Counted from the stretch's first letter, positions 43,501-55,734 are shown. The stretch: 64,000 nucleotides of DNA from Fistularia commersonii (GCA_037954325.1 JBBMNZ010000031.1:898001-962000), one strand, 5' to 3'. Numbers and translations are program-made. The notes: generated by a model not told the origin, from the sequence alone.

Positions 43501-44513
43501 ATTGCCACTCCTAATCAAAAACGCTCCAACTCGATGAGACAAGCGCTTTTCGACGCTATGGCTATATCTTTCAAACTTGTTGCTGGATTACACTAAATTT
43601 GACTTATATTGTGCAGAATCATGTCCTAAAACACATATTTCAACAGCAGAAACCAGCTTGATGAAATTCAAAAGTTATTGCCACTCCTAATCAAAAACGC
43701 TTCAACTCGGTGAGATAAGCACTTTTTGAACGAATGGCTATATCTTGTGAACCTGTGAAGGGATTACAATAAATTTGACATATTGTGCAGAAACATGTCC
43801 TAAACAACATATTTCAACGGCAGAAACCAGCTTGATGATATTCAAAAGTTATTTCCACTCCTAATCAAAAACGCTTCAACTCGGTGAGATAAGCACTTTT
43901 TGAACGAATGGCCATATCTTGTGAACCTGTGAATGGATTACACTAAATTTGACATATATTGTGCAGAATCATTTCCTAAACAACATATTTCAACGGCAGA
44001 AACCAACTTGATGAAATTCAAAAGTTATTGCCACTCCTAATCAAAAACGCTCCAACTCGATGAGACAAGCGCTTTTCGACGCTATGGCTATATCTTTCAA
44101 ACTTGTTGCTGGATTACACTAAATTTGACTTATATTGTGCAGAATCATGTCCTAAAACACATATTTCAACAGCAGAAACCAGCTTGATGAAATTCAAAAG
44201 TTATTGCCACTCCTAATCAAAAACGCTTCAACTCGGTGAGATAAGCACTTTTTGAACGAATGGCTATATCTTGTGAACCTGTGAAGGGATTACAATAAAT
44301 TTGACATATTGTGCAGAATCATGTCCTAAACAACATATTTCTACGGCAGAAACCAGCTTGATGAAATTCAAAAGTTATTGCCACTCCTAATCAAAAATGC
44401 TCCAACTCGATGAGATAAGCGCTTTTTGACTCTATGGCTATATCTTTCAAACTTGTTGCTGGATTACACTGAATTTGGCTTATAATGTGCAGAATCATGT
44501 CCTAAACAACATA

Positions 44514-44673
44514 TTTCAACAGCAGAAACCAGCTTTATGCCACTCCAAATCAAAAAAGGCTTCAACTCGGGGAGATAAGCATTTTTTGAACGAATGGCTA
44601 TATCTTGTGAACCTGTGAAGGGAATACACTAAATTTGACTTATATTGTGCAGAATCATGTCCTAAACAACATA
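44514..44673 (+). repeat. Short 160-bp satellite monomer, copy 1
   Basis: The monomer lacks 17 bp that normally join 'cagcttgatg' to 'ccactcc', giving 'agctttatgccactcc'. It also carries a 1-bp gain in 'aatcaaaaaaggcttc', for a net length of 160 bp. The shift opens a 63-codon antisense ORF that has no sign of being a gene. The same compound change is present at 46082-46241, so both derive from one event. Confidence 0.88.
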
Positions 44674-46081
44674 TTTCAACAGCAGAAACCAGCTTAATGA
44701 AATTCAAAAGTTATTGCCACTCCTAATCAAAAACACTTCAACTCAGTGAGATAAGCACTTTTTGAACGAATGGCTATATCTTTTGAACCTGTGAAGGGAT
44801 TACACTAAATTTGACATTTATTGTCCAGAATCATGTCCTAAACAACATATTTCAACGGCAGACACCAGCTTGATGAAATTCAAAAGTTATTGCCACTCCT
44901 AATCAAAAACGCTCCAACTCGATGAGACAAGCGCTTTTCGACGCTATGGCTATATCTTTCAAACTTGTTGCTGGATTACACTAAATTTGACTTATATTGT
45001 GCAGAATCATGTCCTAAAACACATATTTCAACAGCAGAAACCAGCTTGATGAAATTCAAAAGTTATTGCCACTCCTAATCAAAAACGCTTCAACTCGGTG
45101 AGATAAGCACTTTTTGAACGAATGGCTATATCTTGCGAACCTTTGAAGGGATTACACTAAATTTGACATATATCTAGCAGAATCATGTCCTAAACAACAT
45201 ATTTAAACAGCAGAAACCAGCTTGGTGAAATTCAAAAGTTATTGCCACTCCTAATCAAAAACGCTTCAACTCGGTGAAATAAGCACTTTTTGAACGAATG
45301 GCTATATCTTGTGAACCCGTGAAGGGATTACACTAAATTTGACATATATTGTGCAGAATCATGTCCTAAACAACATATTTCAACGGCACACACCAGCTTT
45401 ATGAAATTCAAAAGTTATTGCCACTCCTAATCAAAAACGCCTCAACTCTATGAGATAAGCGCTTTTTGACCCTATGGCTATATCTTTTAAAAATGTAGCT
45501 GGATTACATTAAATTTGACTTATATTGTGCAGAATCATGTCCTAAAAAACATATTTCAACAGCAGAAACCAGCTTGATAAAATTCAAAAGTTATTGCAAC
45601 TCCTAATCAAAAAAGCTCCAACCCGGTGAGATGAGCACTTTTTGAACGAATGGCTATATCTTTCAAACTTGTTGCTGGATTACACTGAATTTGACTTATA
45701 TTGTGCAGAATCATGTCCTAAACAACATATTTCAACAGCAGAAACCAGCTTGATGAAATTCAAAAGTTATTGCCACTCCTAATCAAAAACGCTTCAACTC
45801 GGTGAGATAAGCACTTTTTGAACGAATGGCTATATCTTGTGAACCTGTGAAGGGATTACACTAAATTTGACTTATATTGTGCAGAATCATGTCCTAAACA
45901 ACATATTTGTACGGCAGACACCAGCTTGATGAAATTCAAAAGTTATTGCCACTCCTAATCAAAAATGCTCCAACTCGATGAGATAAGCGCTTTTTGACTC
46001 TATGGCTATATCTTTCAAACTTGTTGCTGGATTACACTGAATTTGGCTTATAATGTGCAGAATCATGTCCTAAACAACATA

Positions 46082-46241
46082 TTTCAACAGCAGAAACCAG
46101 CTTTATGCCACTCCAAATCAAAAAAGGCTTCAACTCGGGGAGATAAGCATTTTTTGAACGAATGGCTATATCTTGTGAACCTGTGAAGGGAATACACTAA
46201 ATTTGACTTATATTGTGCAGAATCATGTCCTAAACAACATA
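46082..46241 (+). repeat. Short 160-bp satellite monomer, copy 2
   Basis: Carries the identical 17-bp loss and 1-bp gain as the monomer at 44514. The two starts are 1568 bp apart, exactly nine monomers minus 16 bp, as expected if a 9-monomer segment containing one short monomer was duplicated in tandem. Confidence 0.88.
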
Positions 46242-46320
46242 TTTCAACAGCAGAAACCAGCTTAATGAAATGCAAAAGTTATTGCCACTCCTAATCAAAA
46301 AACGCTTCAACTCGGTGAGA

Positions 46321-49140
46321 TAAGCACTTTTTGAACGAATGGCCATATCTTGTGAACCTGATAAGGGATTACACTAAATTTGATATATATTGTGCAGAAT
46401 CATGTCCTAAACAACATATTTCTACGGCAGACACCAGCTTGATGAAATTCAAAAGTTATTGCCACTCCTAATCAAAAACGCTCCAACTCGATGAGATAAG
46501 CGCTTTTTGACTCTATGGCTATATCTTTCAAACTTGTTGCTAGATAACACTGAATTTGACTTATAATGTGCAAAATCATGTCCTAAACAACATATTTCAA
46601 CAGCAGAAACCAGCTTGATGAAATTCAAAAGTTATTGCAACTCCTAATCAAAAACGCTTCAACTCGGTGAGATAAGCACTTTTTGAACGAATGGCTATAT
46701 CTTGTGAACCTGTTAATGGATTATACTGAATTTGAAATATATTGTGCAGAATCATGTCCTAAACAACATATTTCAACGGCAAAAACCAACTTGATGAAAT
46801 TCAAAAGTTATTGCCACTCCTAATCAAAAACGCTTCAACTCGGTGAGATAGGCACTTTTTGAGCGAATGGCTATATCTTGAGAACCTGTGAAGTTATTAC
46901 ACTAAATTATACTTATGTTGTGCAGAATCATGTCCTAAACAACATATTTCAACAGCAGAAACCAGCTTGATGAAATTCAAAAGTTATTATCACTCCTAAT
47001 CAAAAACGCTTTAACTCGGTGAGATAAGCACTTTTTGACTCTATGGCTATATCTTTCAAACTTGTCGCTGGATTACACTGAATTTGACTTATATTGTGCA
47101 GAATCATGTCCTAAACAACATATTTCAACAGCAGAAACCAGCTTAATGAAATGCAAAAGTTATTGCCACTCCTAATCAAAAACGCTTCAACTCGGTGAGA
47201 TAAGCACTTTTTGAACGAATGGCTATATCTTGTGAACATTTGAAGGGATTACACTAAATTTGCCATATATTGTGCAGAATCATGTCCTAAACAACATATT
47301 TCAACAGCAGAAACTAGCTTGATGAAATTCAAAAGTTATTATCACTCCTAATCAAAAACGCTCCAACTCGATGAGATGAGCGCTATTTGACTCTATGGCT
47401 ATATCTTTCAAACTTGTTGCTGGATTACACTGAATTTGACTTGTAGTGTGCAAAATCATGTCCTAAACAACATATTTCAACAGCAGAAACCAGCTTGATG
47501 AAATTCAAAAGTTATTGCCACTCCTAATCAAAAACGCTTCAACTCGGGGAGATAAGCATTTTTTGAACGAATGGCTATATCTTGTGAACCTGTGAAGGGA
47601 TTACACTAAATTTGACATATATTGTGCAGAATCATATCCTAAACAACATATTTCAACGGCAGAAACCAGCTTGATGAAATTCAAAAGTTATTGCCACTCC
47701 TAATCAGAAACGCTTCAACTAAGTGAGATAAGCACTTTTTGAACGAATGGCTATATCTTTTGAACCTGTGAAGGGATTACACTAAATTTGACATTTATTG
47801 TACAGAATCATGTCCTAAACAACATATTTCAACAGCAGAAACCAGCTTGATGAAATTCAAAAGTTATTATCACTCCTAATCAGAAACGCTTCAACTCGGT
47901 GAGATAAGCAAGTTTTGAACGAATGGCTATATCTTGTGAAAATGTGAAGGGATTACACTAAATTTGACATATATTGTGCAGAATCATGTCCTAAACAACA
48001 TATTTCAACAGCAGAAACCAGCTTCATGAAATTCAAAATTTATTGCCACTCCTAATCAAAAATGCTTCAACTCTGTGAGATAAGCACTTTTTGAACGAAT
48101 GTCTATTTCTTTCAAACTTGTTGCTGGATTACACTGAATTCGACTTGTATTGTGCAGAATCATGTCCTAAACAACATATTTCAACAGCAGAAACTAGCTT
48201 GGTGAAATTCAAAAGTTATTGCCACTCCTAATCAAAAACGCTTCAACTCGGTGACATAAGCACTTTTTGAACGAATGGCCATATCTTGTGAACCTGTGAA
48301 GGGATTACACTAAATTTGACATCTATTGTGCAGAATCATGTCCTAAACAACATATTTCAACAGCAGACACCAGCTTGATGAAATTCAAAAGTTATTGCCA
48401 CTCCTAATCAAAAACGCTCCAACTCGATGAGATAAGCGCTTTTTGACCCTATGGCTATATCTTTTAAAAATGTAGCTTGATTACACTAAATTTGACTTAT
48501 ATTGTGCAGAATCATGTCCTAAACAACATATTTCAACAGCAGAAACCAGCTTGATGAAATTCAAAAGTTATTATCACTCCTAATCAAATACGCTTCAACT
48601 CGGTGAGATAAGCACTTTTTTGAACGAATGGCTATATCTTGTGAACCTGTGAAGGGATTACACTAAATTTGACATATATTGTGCAGAATTCTGTCCTACA
48701 CAACATATTTCAACAGCAGAAACCAGCTTGATGAAATTCAAAAGTTATTGCCACTCCTAATCAAAAACGCTTCAACTCGGTGAGACAAGCACTTCTTGAA
48801 CGAATGGCTATATCTTGTGAACCTGTGAAGGGATTACACTAAATTTGACATATATTGTGCAGAATTATGTCCTAAACAACATATTTCAACAGCAGAAACC
48901 AGCTTGATGAAATTCAAAAGTTATTGCCACTCCTAATCAAAAACGCTTAAACTCGGTGAGATAAGCACTTTTTGAACGAATGGCTATATCTTGTGAACCT
49001 GTGAAGGGATTACACTAAATTTGATATATATTGTGCAAAATCTTGTCCTAAACAACATATTTCAACAGCAGAAACCAGCTTGATGAAATTCAAAAGTTAT
49101 TGCCACTCCTAATCAAAATCGCTCCAACTCGATGAGATAA
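46321..49140 (+). repeat. Satellite, mixed monomers
   Basis: About 16 monomers. Private variants include 'gtgagataggcac' with 'gagcgaatggc' (46845-46870), 'aagttattacactaaattat' (46891) and 'ggctatatcttgtgaacat' (47221). The LINE target-type variant 'aatcagaaacgc' appears near 47702 and 47879 but in other contexts. No clear local tandem duplication was noticed. Nothing but satellite is visible. Confidence 0.8.
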
Positions 49141-50555
49141 GCACTTTTTGACCCTATGGCTATATCTTTCAAAAATGTAGCTGGATTACACTGAATTTGA
49201 CTTATATTGTGAAAGAATCATGTCCTAAACAACATATTTCAACAGTAGGAACCAGCTTGATGAAATTCAAAAGTTATTATCACTCCTAATCAAAAACGCT
49301 TCAACTCGATGAGATAAGCACTTTTTGAACGAATGGCTATATCTTTCAAACTAGTTGCTGGATTACACTGAATTTGACTTATATTGTGCAGAAGCATGTC
49401 CTAAATAACATATTTCAACAGCAGGAACCAGCTTGATGAAATTCAAAAGTTATTGCCACTCCTAATCAAAAACGCTCCAACTCGATGAGACAAGCGCTCT
49501 TTGACCCTATGGCTATATCTTTCAAACTTGTTGCTGGATTACACTGAATTTGACTTATATTGTGCAGAATCATGTCCTAAACAACATATTTCAACGGCAG
49601 ACACCAGCTTGATGAAATTGAAAAGTTATTGCCACTCCTAATCAAAAACGCTCCAACTCGATGAGACAAGCGCTCTTTGACCCTATGGCTATATCTTTCA
49701 AACTTGTTGCTGGATTACACTGAATTTGACTTATATTGTGCAGAAGCATGTCCTAAATAACAAATTTCAACAGCAGAATCCAGCTTGATGAAATTCAAAA
49801 GTTATTGCCACTCCTAATCAAAAACGCTTCAACTCGGGAGATAAGCATTTTTTGACCCTATGGCTATATCTTTCAAAAATGTAGCTGGATTACACTGAAT
49901 TTGACTTATATTGTGAAAGAATCATGTCCTAAACAACATATTTCAACAGTAGGAACCAGCTTGATGAAATTCAAAAGTTATTATCACTCCTAATCAAAAA
50001 CGCTTCAACTCGATGAGATAAGCACTTTTTGAACGAATGGCTATATCTTTCAAACTAGTTGCTGGATTACACTGAATTTGACTTATATTGTGCAGAAGCA
50101 TGTCCTAAATAACATATTTCAACAGCAGGAACCAGCTTGATGAAATTCAAAAGTTATTGCCACTCCTAATCAAAAACGCTCCAACTCGATGAGACAAGCG
50201 CTCTTTGACCCTATGGCTATATCTTTCAAACTTGTTGCTGGATTACACTGAATTTGACTTATATTGTGCAGAATCATGTCCTAAACAACATATTTCAACG
50301 GCAGACACCAGCTTGATGAAATTGAAAAGTTATTGCCACTCCTAATCAAAAACGCTCCAACTCGATGAGACAAGCGCTCTTTGACCCTATGGCTATATCT
50401 TTCAAACTTGTTGCTGGATTACACTGAATTTGACTTATATTGTGCAGAAGCATGTCCTAAATAACAAATTTCAACAGCAGAATCCAGCTTGATGAAATTC
50501 AAAAGTTATTGCCACTCCTAATCAAAAACGCTTCAACTCGGGAGATAAGCATTTT
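49141..50555 (+). repeat. 4-monomer tandem duplication in satellite
   Basis: 'gtaggaaccagc' at 49245 recurs at 49949, 704 bp away (4 monomers). Both copies carry the same chain of variants: 'gtgaaagaatcatg', 'ctagttgctgg', 'cagaagcatgtcctaaataac', 'gacaagcgctctttgac', 'gaaattgaaaagtta' and 'aacaaatttcaac'. I found almost no differences between the copies, making this one of the youngest duplications in the window. Confidence 0.86.
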
Positions 50556-51669
50556 TTGAACGAATGGCTATATCTTGTGAACCTGTGAAGGGATTACACT
50601 AAATTGGACTTATATTGTGCAGAATCATGTCCTAAACAACATATTTCAATGGCAAAAACCAGCTTGATGAAATTCAAAAGTTATTGCCACTCCTAATCAA
50701 AAACGCTCCAACTCGATGAGACAAGCGCTTTTTGACCCTATGGCTATGTCTTTCAAACTTGTTGATGGATTACTCTGACTTTGACTTATATTGTGCAGAA
50801 TCATGTCCTAAACAACACATTTCAACAGCAGAAACCAGCTTGATGAAATTCAAAAATTATTTCCACTCCTAATCAAAAACGCTCCAACTCGATGAGATAA
50901 GCGCTTTTTGACCCTTTTCCTATATCTTTCAAACTCTTTGCTGGATTACACTGAATTTGACTTATATTGTGCAGAATCATGTCCTAAACAACATATTTCA
51001 ACAGCAGAAACCAGCTTAATGAAATTCAAAAGTTATTGCCACTCCTAATCAAAAACGCTTCAACTCGGTGAGATAAGCACTTTTTGAACGAATGGCCATA
51101 TCTTGTGAACCTGTGAAGGGATTACACTAAATTTGACATATATTGTGCAGAATCAAATCCTAAACAACATATTTCAACGGCAGAAACCAGCTTGATGATA
51201 TTAAAAAGTTATTGCCACTCCTAATCAAAAACGCTTCAACTCGGTGAGATAAGCACTTTTTGAACGAATGGCTATATCTTGTGAACCTGTGAAGGGATTA
51301 CACTAAATTTGACATATATTGTGCAGAATCATGTCCTAAACAACATATTTCAACAGCAGAAACCAGCTTGATGAAATTCAAAAGTTATTGCCACTCCTAA
51401 TCAAAAACGCTTCAACTCGGTGAGATAAGCACTTTTTGAACGAATGGCCATATCTTGTGAACCTGTGAAGGGATTTCACTAAATTTGACATATATTGTGC
51501 AGAATCATGTCCTAAACAACATATTTCAACAGCAAAAACTAGCTTGATGAAATTCGAAAGTTATTATCACTCCTAATCAAAAATGATCCAACTCGATGAG
51601 ATAAGCGCTTTTTGACTCTATGGCTATATCTTTCAAACTTGTTGATGGATTACACTGACTTTGACTTAT
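50556..51669 (+). repeat. Satellite, mixed monomers
   Basis: About 6.3 monomers with variants such as 'gacccttttcctatatc' (50911), 'cagaatcaaatcc' (51150) and 'gttgatggattac' (50760 and 51640). No duplicate of the stretch as a whole was noticed. Nothing but satellite is visible. Confidence 0.8.
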
Positions 51670-54600
51670 ATTGTGCAGAATCATGTCCTAAACAACACAT
51701 TTCAACAGCAGAAACCAGCTTGATGAAATTCAAAAGTTATTGCCACTCTTAATCAAAAACGCTTCAACTCGGTGAGATAAGTACTTTTTGAACGAATGGC
51801 TATATCTTTTGAACCTGTGAAGGGATTACACTAAATTTGACATATATTGTGCAGAATTATGTCCTAAACAACATATTTCAACAGCAGAAACCAGCTTGAT
51901 GAAATTCAAAAGTTATTGCCACTCCTAATCAAAAACGCTTAAACTCGGTGAGATAAGCACTTTTTGAACGAATGGCTATATCTTGTGAACCTGTGAAGGG
52001 ATTACACTAAATTTGATATATATTGTGCAGAATCTTGTCCTAAACAACATATTTCAACAGCAGAAACCAGCTTGATGAAATTCAAAAGTTATTGCCACTC
52101 CTAATCAAAATCGCTCCAACTCGATGAGATAAACACTTTTTGACCCTATGGCTATATCTTTCAAAAATGTAGCTGGATTACACTGAATTTGATTTATATA
52201 GTGCAGAATCATGTCCTAAACAACATATTTCAACAGCAGAAACCAGCTTGATGAAATTCAAAAGTTATTATCACTCTTAATCAAAAACGCTTCAACTCGG
52301 TGAGATAAGCAAGTTTTGAACGAATGGCTATATCTTGTGTACCTTTGAAGGGATTACACTAAATTTGACATATATTGTCCAGAATCATGTCATAAAAAAC
52401 ATATTTCAACAGCAGAAACCAGCTTGATGAAATTCAAAATTTATTATCACCCTTAATCAAAAACGCTTCAACTCGGTGAGATAAGCACTTTTTGAACGAA
52501 TGGCTATATCTTGTGAAAATGTGAAGGGATTACACTAAATTTGACATGTATTGTGCAGAATCATGTCCTAAACAACATATTTCAACAGCAGAAACCAGCT
52601 TCATGAAATTCAAAATTTATTGCCACTCCTAATCAAAAATGCTTCAACTCTGTGAGATAAGCACTTTTTGAACGAATGGCTATAAATTGTGAACCATTGA
52701 AGGGATTACACTAAATTTGACATAAATTGTGCAGAATCATGTCCTAAACAACATATTTCAACGGCAGAAAACAGCTTGATGAAATTCAAAAGTTATTGCC
52801 ACTCCTAATCAAAAACGCTTCAACTCGGTGAGATAAGCACTTTTTGAACGAATGGCCATATCTTGTGAACCTGTGAAGGGATTACACTAAATTTGAAATA
52901 TATTGTGCAGAATCATGTCCTAAACAACAAATTTCAACAGCAGAAACATGCTTGATGAAATTCAAAAGTTATTATCACTCCTAATCAAAAACGCTCCAAC
53001 TCGATTAGATACGCGCTTTTTGACTCTATGGCTATATCTTTCAAACTTGTTGCTGGATTACACTGACTATGACTTATAATGTGCAGAATCATGTCCTAAA
53101 GAACATATTTCAACAGCAGAAACTAGCTTGATGAAATTCAAAAGTTACTGCCACTCCTAATCAAAAACGCTTCAACTCGGGGAGATAAGCATTTTTTGAA
53201 CGAATGGTTATATCTTGTGAACCTGTGAAGGGATTACACTAAATTTGACATATATTGTGCAGAATCATGTCCTAAACAACACATTTCAACAGCAGAAACC
53301 AGCTTGATGAAATTCAAAAGTTATTGCCACTCCTAATCAAAAACGCTTCAACTCGGTGAGATAAGTACTTTTTGAACGAATGGCTATATCTTTTGAATCT
53401 GTGAAGGGATTACACTAAATTTGACATATATTGTGCAGAATTATGTCCTAAACAACATATTTCAACAGCAGAAACCAGCTTGATAAAATTCAAAAGTTAT
53501 TGCCACTCCTAATCAAAAACGCTTAAACTCGGTGAGATAAGCACTTTTTGAACGAATGGCTATATCTTGTGAACCTGTGAAGGGATTACACTAAATTTGA
53601 TATATATTGTGCAGAATCTTGTCCTAAACAACATATTTCAACAGCAGAAACCAGCTTGATGAAATTCAAAAGTTATTGCCACTCCTAATCAAAATCGCTC
53701 CAACTCGATGAGATAAACACTTTTTGACCCTATGGCTATATCTTTCAAAAATGTAGCTGGATTACACTGAATTTGACTTATATTGTGAAGAATCATGTCC
53801 TAAACAACATATTTCAACAGCAGAAACCAGCTTGATGAAATTCAAAAGTTATTATCACTCCTAATCAAAAACGCTTCAACTCGGTGAGATAAGCAAGTTT
53901 TGAACGAATGGCTATATCTTGTGTACCTTTGAAGGGATTACACTAAATTTGACATATATTGTCCAGAATCATGTCATAAAAAACATATTTCAACAGCAGA
54001 AACCAGCTTGATGAAATTCAAAATTTATTATCACCCTTAATCAAAAACGCTTCAACTCGGTGAGATAAGCACTTTTTGAACGAATGGCTATATCTTGTGA
54101 AAATGTGAAGGGATTACACTAAATTTGACATGTATTGTGCAGAATCATGTCCTAAACAACATATTTCAACAGCAGAAACCAGCTTCATGAAATTCAAAAT
54201 TTATTGCCACTCCTAATCAAAAATGCTTCAACTCTGTGAGATAAGCACTTTTTGAACGAATGGCTATAAATTGTGAACCATTGAAGGGATTACACTAAAT
54301 TTGACATAAATTGTGCAGAATCATGTCCTAAACAACATATTTCAACGGCAGAAAACAGCTTGATGAAATTCAAAAGTTATTGCCACTCCTAATCAAAAAC
54401 GCTTCAACTCGGTGAGATAAGCACTTTTTGAACGAATGGCCATATCTTGTGAACCTGTGAAGGGATTACACTAAATTTGAAATATATTGTGCAGAATCAT
54501 GTCCTAAACAACATATTTCAACAGCAGAAACATGCTTGATGAAATTCAAAAGTTATTATCACTCCTAATCAAAAACGCTCCAACTCGATTAGATACGCGC

Positions 54601-54837
54601 TTTTTGACTCTATGGCTATATCTTTCAAACTTGTTGCTGGATTACACTGACTATGACTTATAATGTGCAGAATCATGTCCTAAAGAACATATTTCAACAG
54701 CAGAAACTAGCTTGATGAAATTCAAAAGTTACTGCCACTCCTAATCAAAAACGCTTCAACTCGGGGCGATAAGCATTTTTTGAACGAATGGTTATATCTT
54801 GTGAACCTGTGAAGGGATTACACTAAATTTGACATAT
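51670..54837 (+). repeat. 9-monomer tandem duplication in satellite
   Basis: Markers at exactly 1584 bp (9 monomers) include 'gtactttttgaac' at 51781 and 53365, 'tcgctccaactcgatg' at 52111 and 53695, and 'gattagatacgcgc' at 53003 and 54587. Also shared are 'gcaagttttgaacg', 'cttgtgtacctttg', 'tcatgtcataaaaaac' and 'ggctataaattgtgaacc'. Copies are about 51670-53253 and 53254-54837, with scattered single-base differences only. Confidence 0.86.
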
Positions 54838-54918
54838 ATTGTGCAGAATCATGTCCTAAACAACATATTTCAACGGCAGAAACCAGCTATATGAAATTCT
54901 AAAGTTATTGCCACTCCT

Positions 54919-54935
54919 AATCAGAAACGCTTCAA
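54919..54935 (+). other. Paralogous empty LINE target site
   Basis: The 17-bp sequence duplicated around the LINE is present once here, within the same monomer type ('agctatatgaaattctaaag' just upstream, 'ctcggtgagataag' just downstream). It shows what the site looked like before insertion. A second uninterrupted version lies at 60058. Confidence 0.85.
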
Positions 54936-55622
54936 CTCGGTGAGATAAGCACTTTTTGAACGAATGGCTATTTCTTTCAAACTTGTTGCTGGATTACACT
55001 GAATTTGACTTGTATTGTGCAGAATCATGTCCTAAACAACATATTTCAACAGCAGAAACCAGCTTGATGAAATTCAAAAGTTATTGCCACTCCTAATCAA
55101 AAACGTTTCAACTCGGTGACATAAGCACTTTTTGAACGAATGGCCATATCTTGTGAACCTGTGAAGGGATTACACTAAATTTGACATATATTGTGCAGAA
55201 TCATGTCCTAAACAACATATTTCAACAGCAGACACCAGCTTGATGAAATTCAAAAGTTATTGCCACTCCTAATCAAAAACGCTTCAACTCGATGAGATAA
55301 GCACTTTTTGAACAAATGGCTATATCTTTCAAACTTGTTGCTGGATTACACTGAATTTGACTTATATTGTGCAGAATCATGTCCTAAATAACATAGTTCA
55401 ACGACAGGAACCAGCTTGATGAAATTCAAAAGTTATTTCCACTCCTAATCAAAAACGCTTCAACTCGGTGAGATAAGCACTGTTTGAACGAATGGCCATA
55501 TCTTGTGAACCTGCGAAGGGATTACACAACATTTGACATATATTGTGCAGAATCATGTCCTAAACAACATATTTCAATGGCAGAAACCAGCTATATGAAA
55601 TTCTAAAGTTATTGCCACTCCT

Positions 55623-55639
55623 AATCAGAAACGCTTCAA
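55623..55639 (+). repeat. 17-bp target-site duplication, left copy
   Basis: 'aatcagaaacgcttcaa' immediately precedes the LINE and is repeated at 58826-58842 right after its (AAG)n tail. The first two A's could belong to the tail, so the duplication is 15 to 17 bp. It covers satellite monomer positions 52-68. Confidence 0.93.
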
Positions 55640-55734
55640 TGCAGCCTCAGGGCGGCACTGGCCCGTGCCTCTCCAAGCCTGCCTTGGGAGGGCACGGAGC
55701 AGTGTCTCCCTGTGCCGGTCCCAAGCCCGGATAA
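55640..55734 (+). promoter_or_regulatory. LINE 5' leader with strong stem-loop potential
   Basis: The leader from the 5' end to the first in-frame ATG is G+C rich and can fold as nested stems. Outer: ggg at 55650-55652 and cgg at 55653-55655 against ccg at 55715-55717 and ccc at 55720-55722 (two unpaired bases between). Middle: cactg 55656-55660 with cagtg 55700-55704. Inner: ccgtgcc 55663-55669 with ggcacgg 55691-55697, continuing imperfectly to 'ccaag'/'cttgg'. In RTE and related elements the 5' UTR carries the internal promoter, and in some clades an HDV-like self-cleaving RNA. Only the folding potential is seen here; promoter and ribozyme roles are inference. Confidence 0.5.

Larger units (their letters stand above)
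40561..46320 (+). repeat. Satellite with nested 5-, 7- and 9-monomer duplications
   Basis: The variant 'cggtgagatgagcac' marks 40891, 41772, 43004 and 45624; the first steps are 881 bp (5 monomers) and 1232 bp (7 monomers). Other recurring private variants are 'gcctcaactctatgag', 'gagacatgcgcttttcgac' and its derivative 'gagacaagcgcttttcgac', and 'ggagagataaac'. The same variants reappear in different combinations, so the region looks shuffled by several rounds of exchange. Two 160-bp monomers lie in this stretch and are listed separately. Confidence 0.8.
1..55639 (+). repeat. 176-bp satellite DNA array, left arm (about 316 monomers)
   Basis: The stretch is a continuous head-to-tail array. 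Taking 'tttcaac' as monomer position 1, it recurs at 1, 177, 353, 529 and 705, and is still in register at 55572. That is 316 monomers with a net loss of about 45 bp, 32 of which come from two identical short monomers. A representative monomer is about 35% G+C with three CpGs (positions 61, 71 and 94), an A5 tract at 56-60, a T5 tract at 86-90 and an AluI site (AGCT) near 19-22. All monomers I followed share one orientation; I saw no inversion and no non-satellite insertion. No ORF of credible length exists in it: the few 60-70 codon ORFs are satellite by-products. Array length and monomer size fit centromeric or pericentromeric satellite, but that role is inferred. Confidence 0.97.
54919..55639 (+). 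repeat. 4-monomer satellite unit left of the LINE
   Basis: The variant 'aatcagaaacgcttcaa' at 54919 recurs exactly 704 bp (4 monomers) later at 55623, where the LINE is inserted. The same four monomer types, with 'gtgacataagcac', 'ggcagacaccagc'-like and 'aacatagttcaacgacagg' variants, continue on the other side of the LINE from 58843. The interrupted monomer starts at 55572 and stops after its position 68. Confidence 0.85.

Noticed and set aside
44516..44707. 63-codon antisense ORF, also at 46084-46275
   Set aside because: Both are created by the same 17-bp deletion in a short monomer; the second is a duplicate of the first. No coding signature is visible.
1..55639. CENP-B box in the monomer
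   Set aside because: I compared the most similar segments ('cttcaactcggtgag' and 'gctcgaacccgatgaga') with the box consensus on both strands. Essential TTCG/CGGG spacing is not met in either.
1..55639. CRISPR array
   Set aside because: Repeats are contiguous 176-bp units without unique spacers, and the LINE points to a eukaryote.
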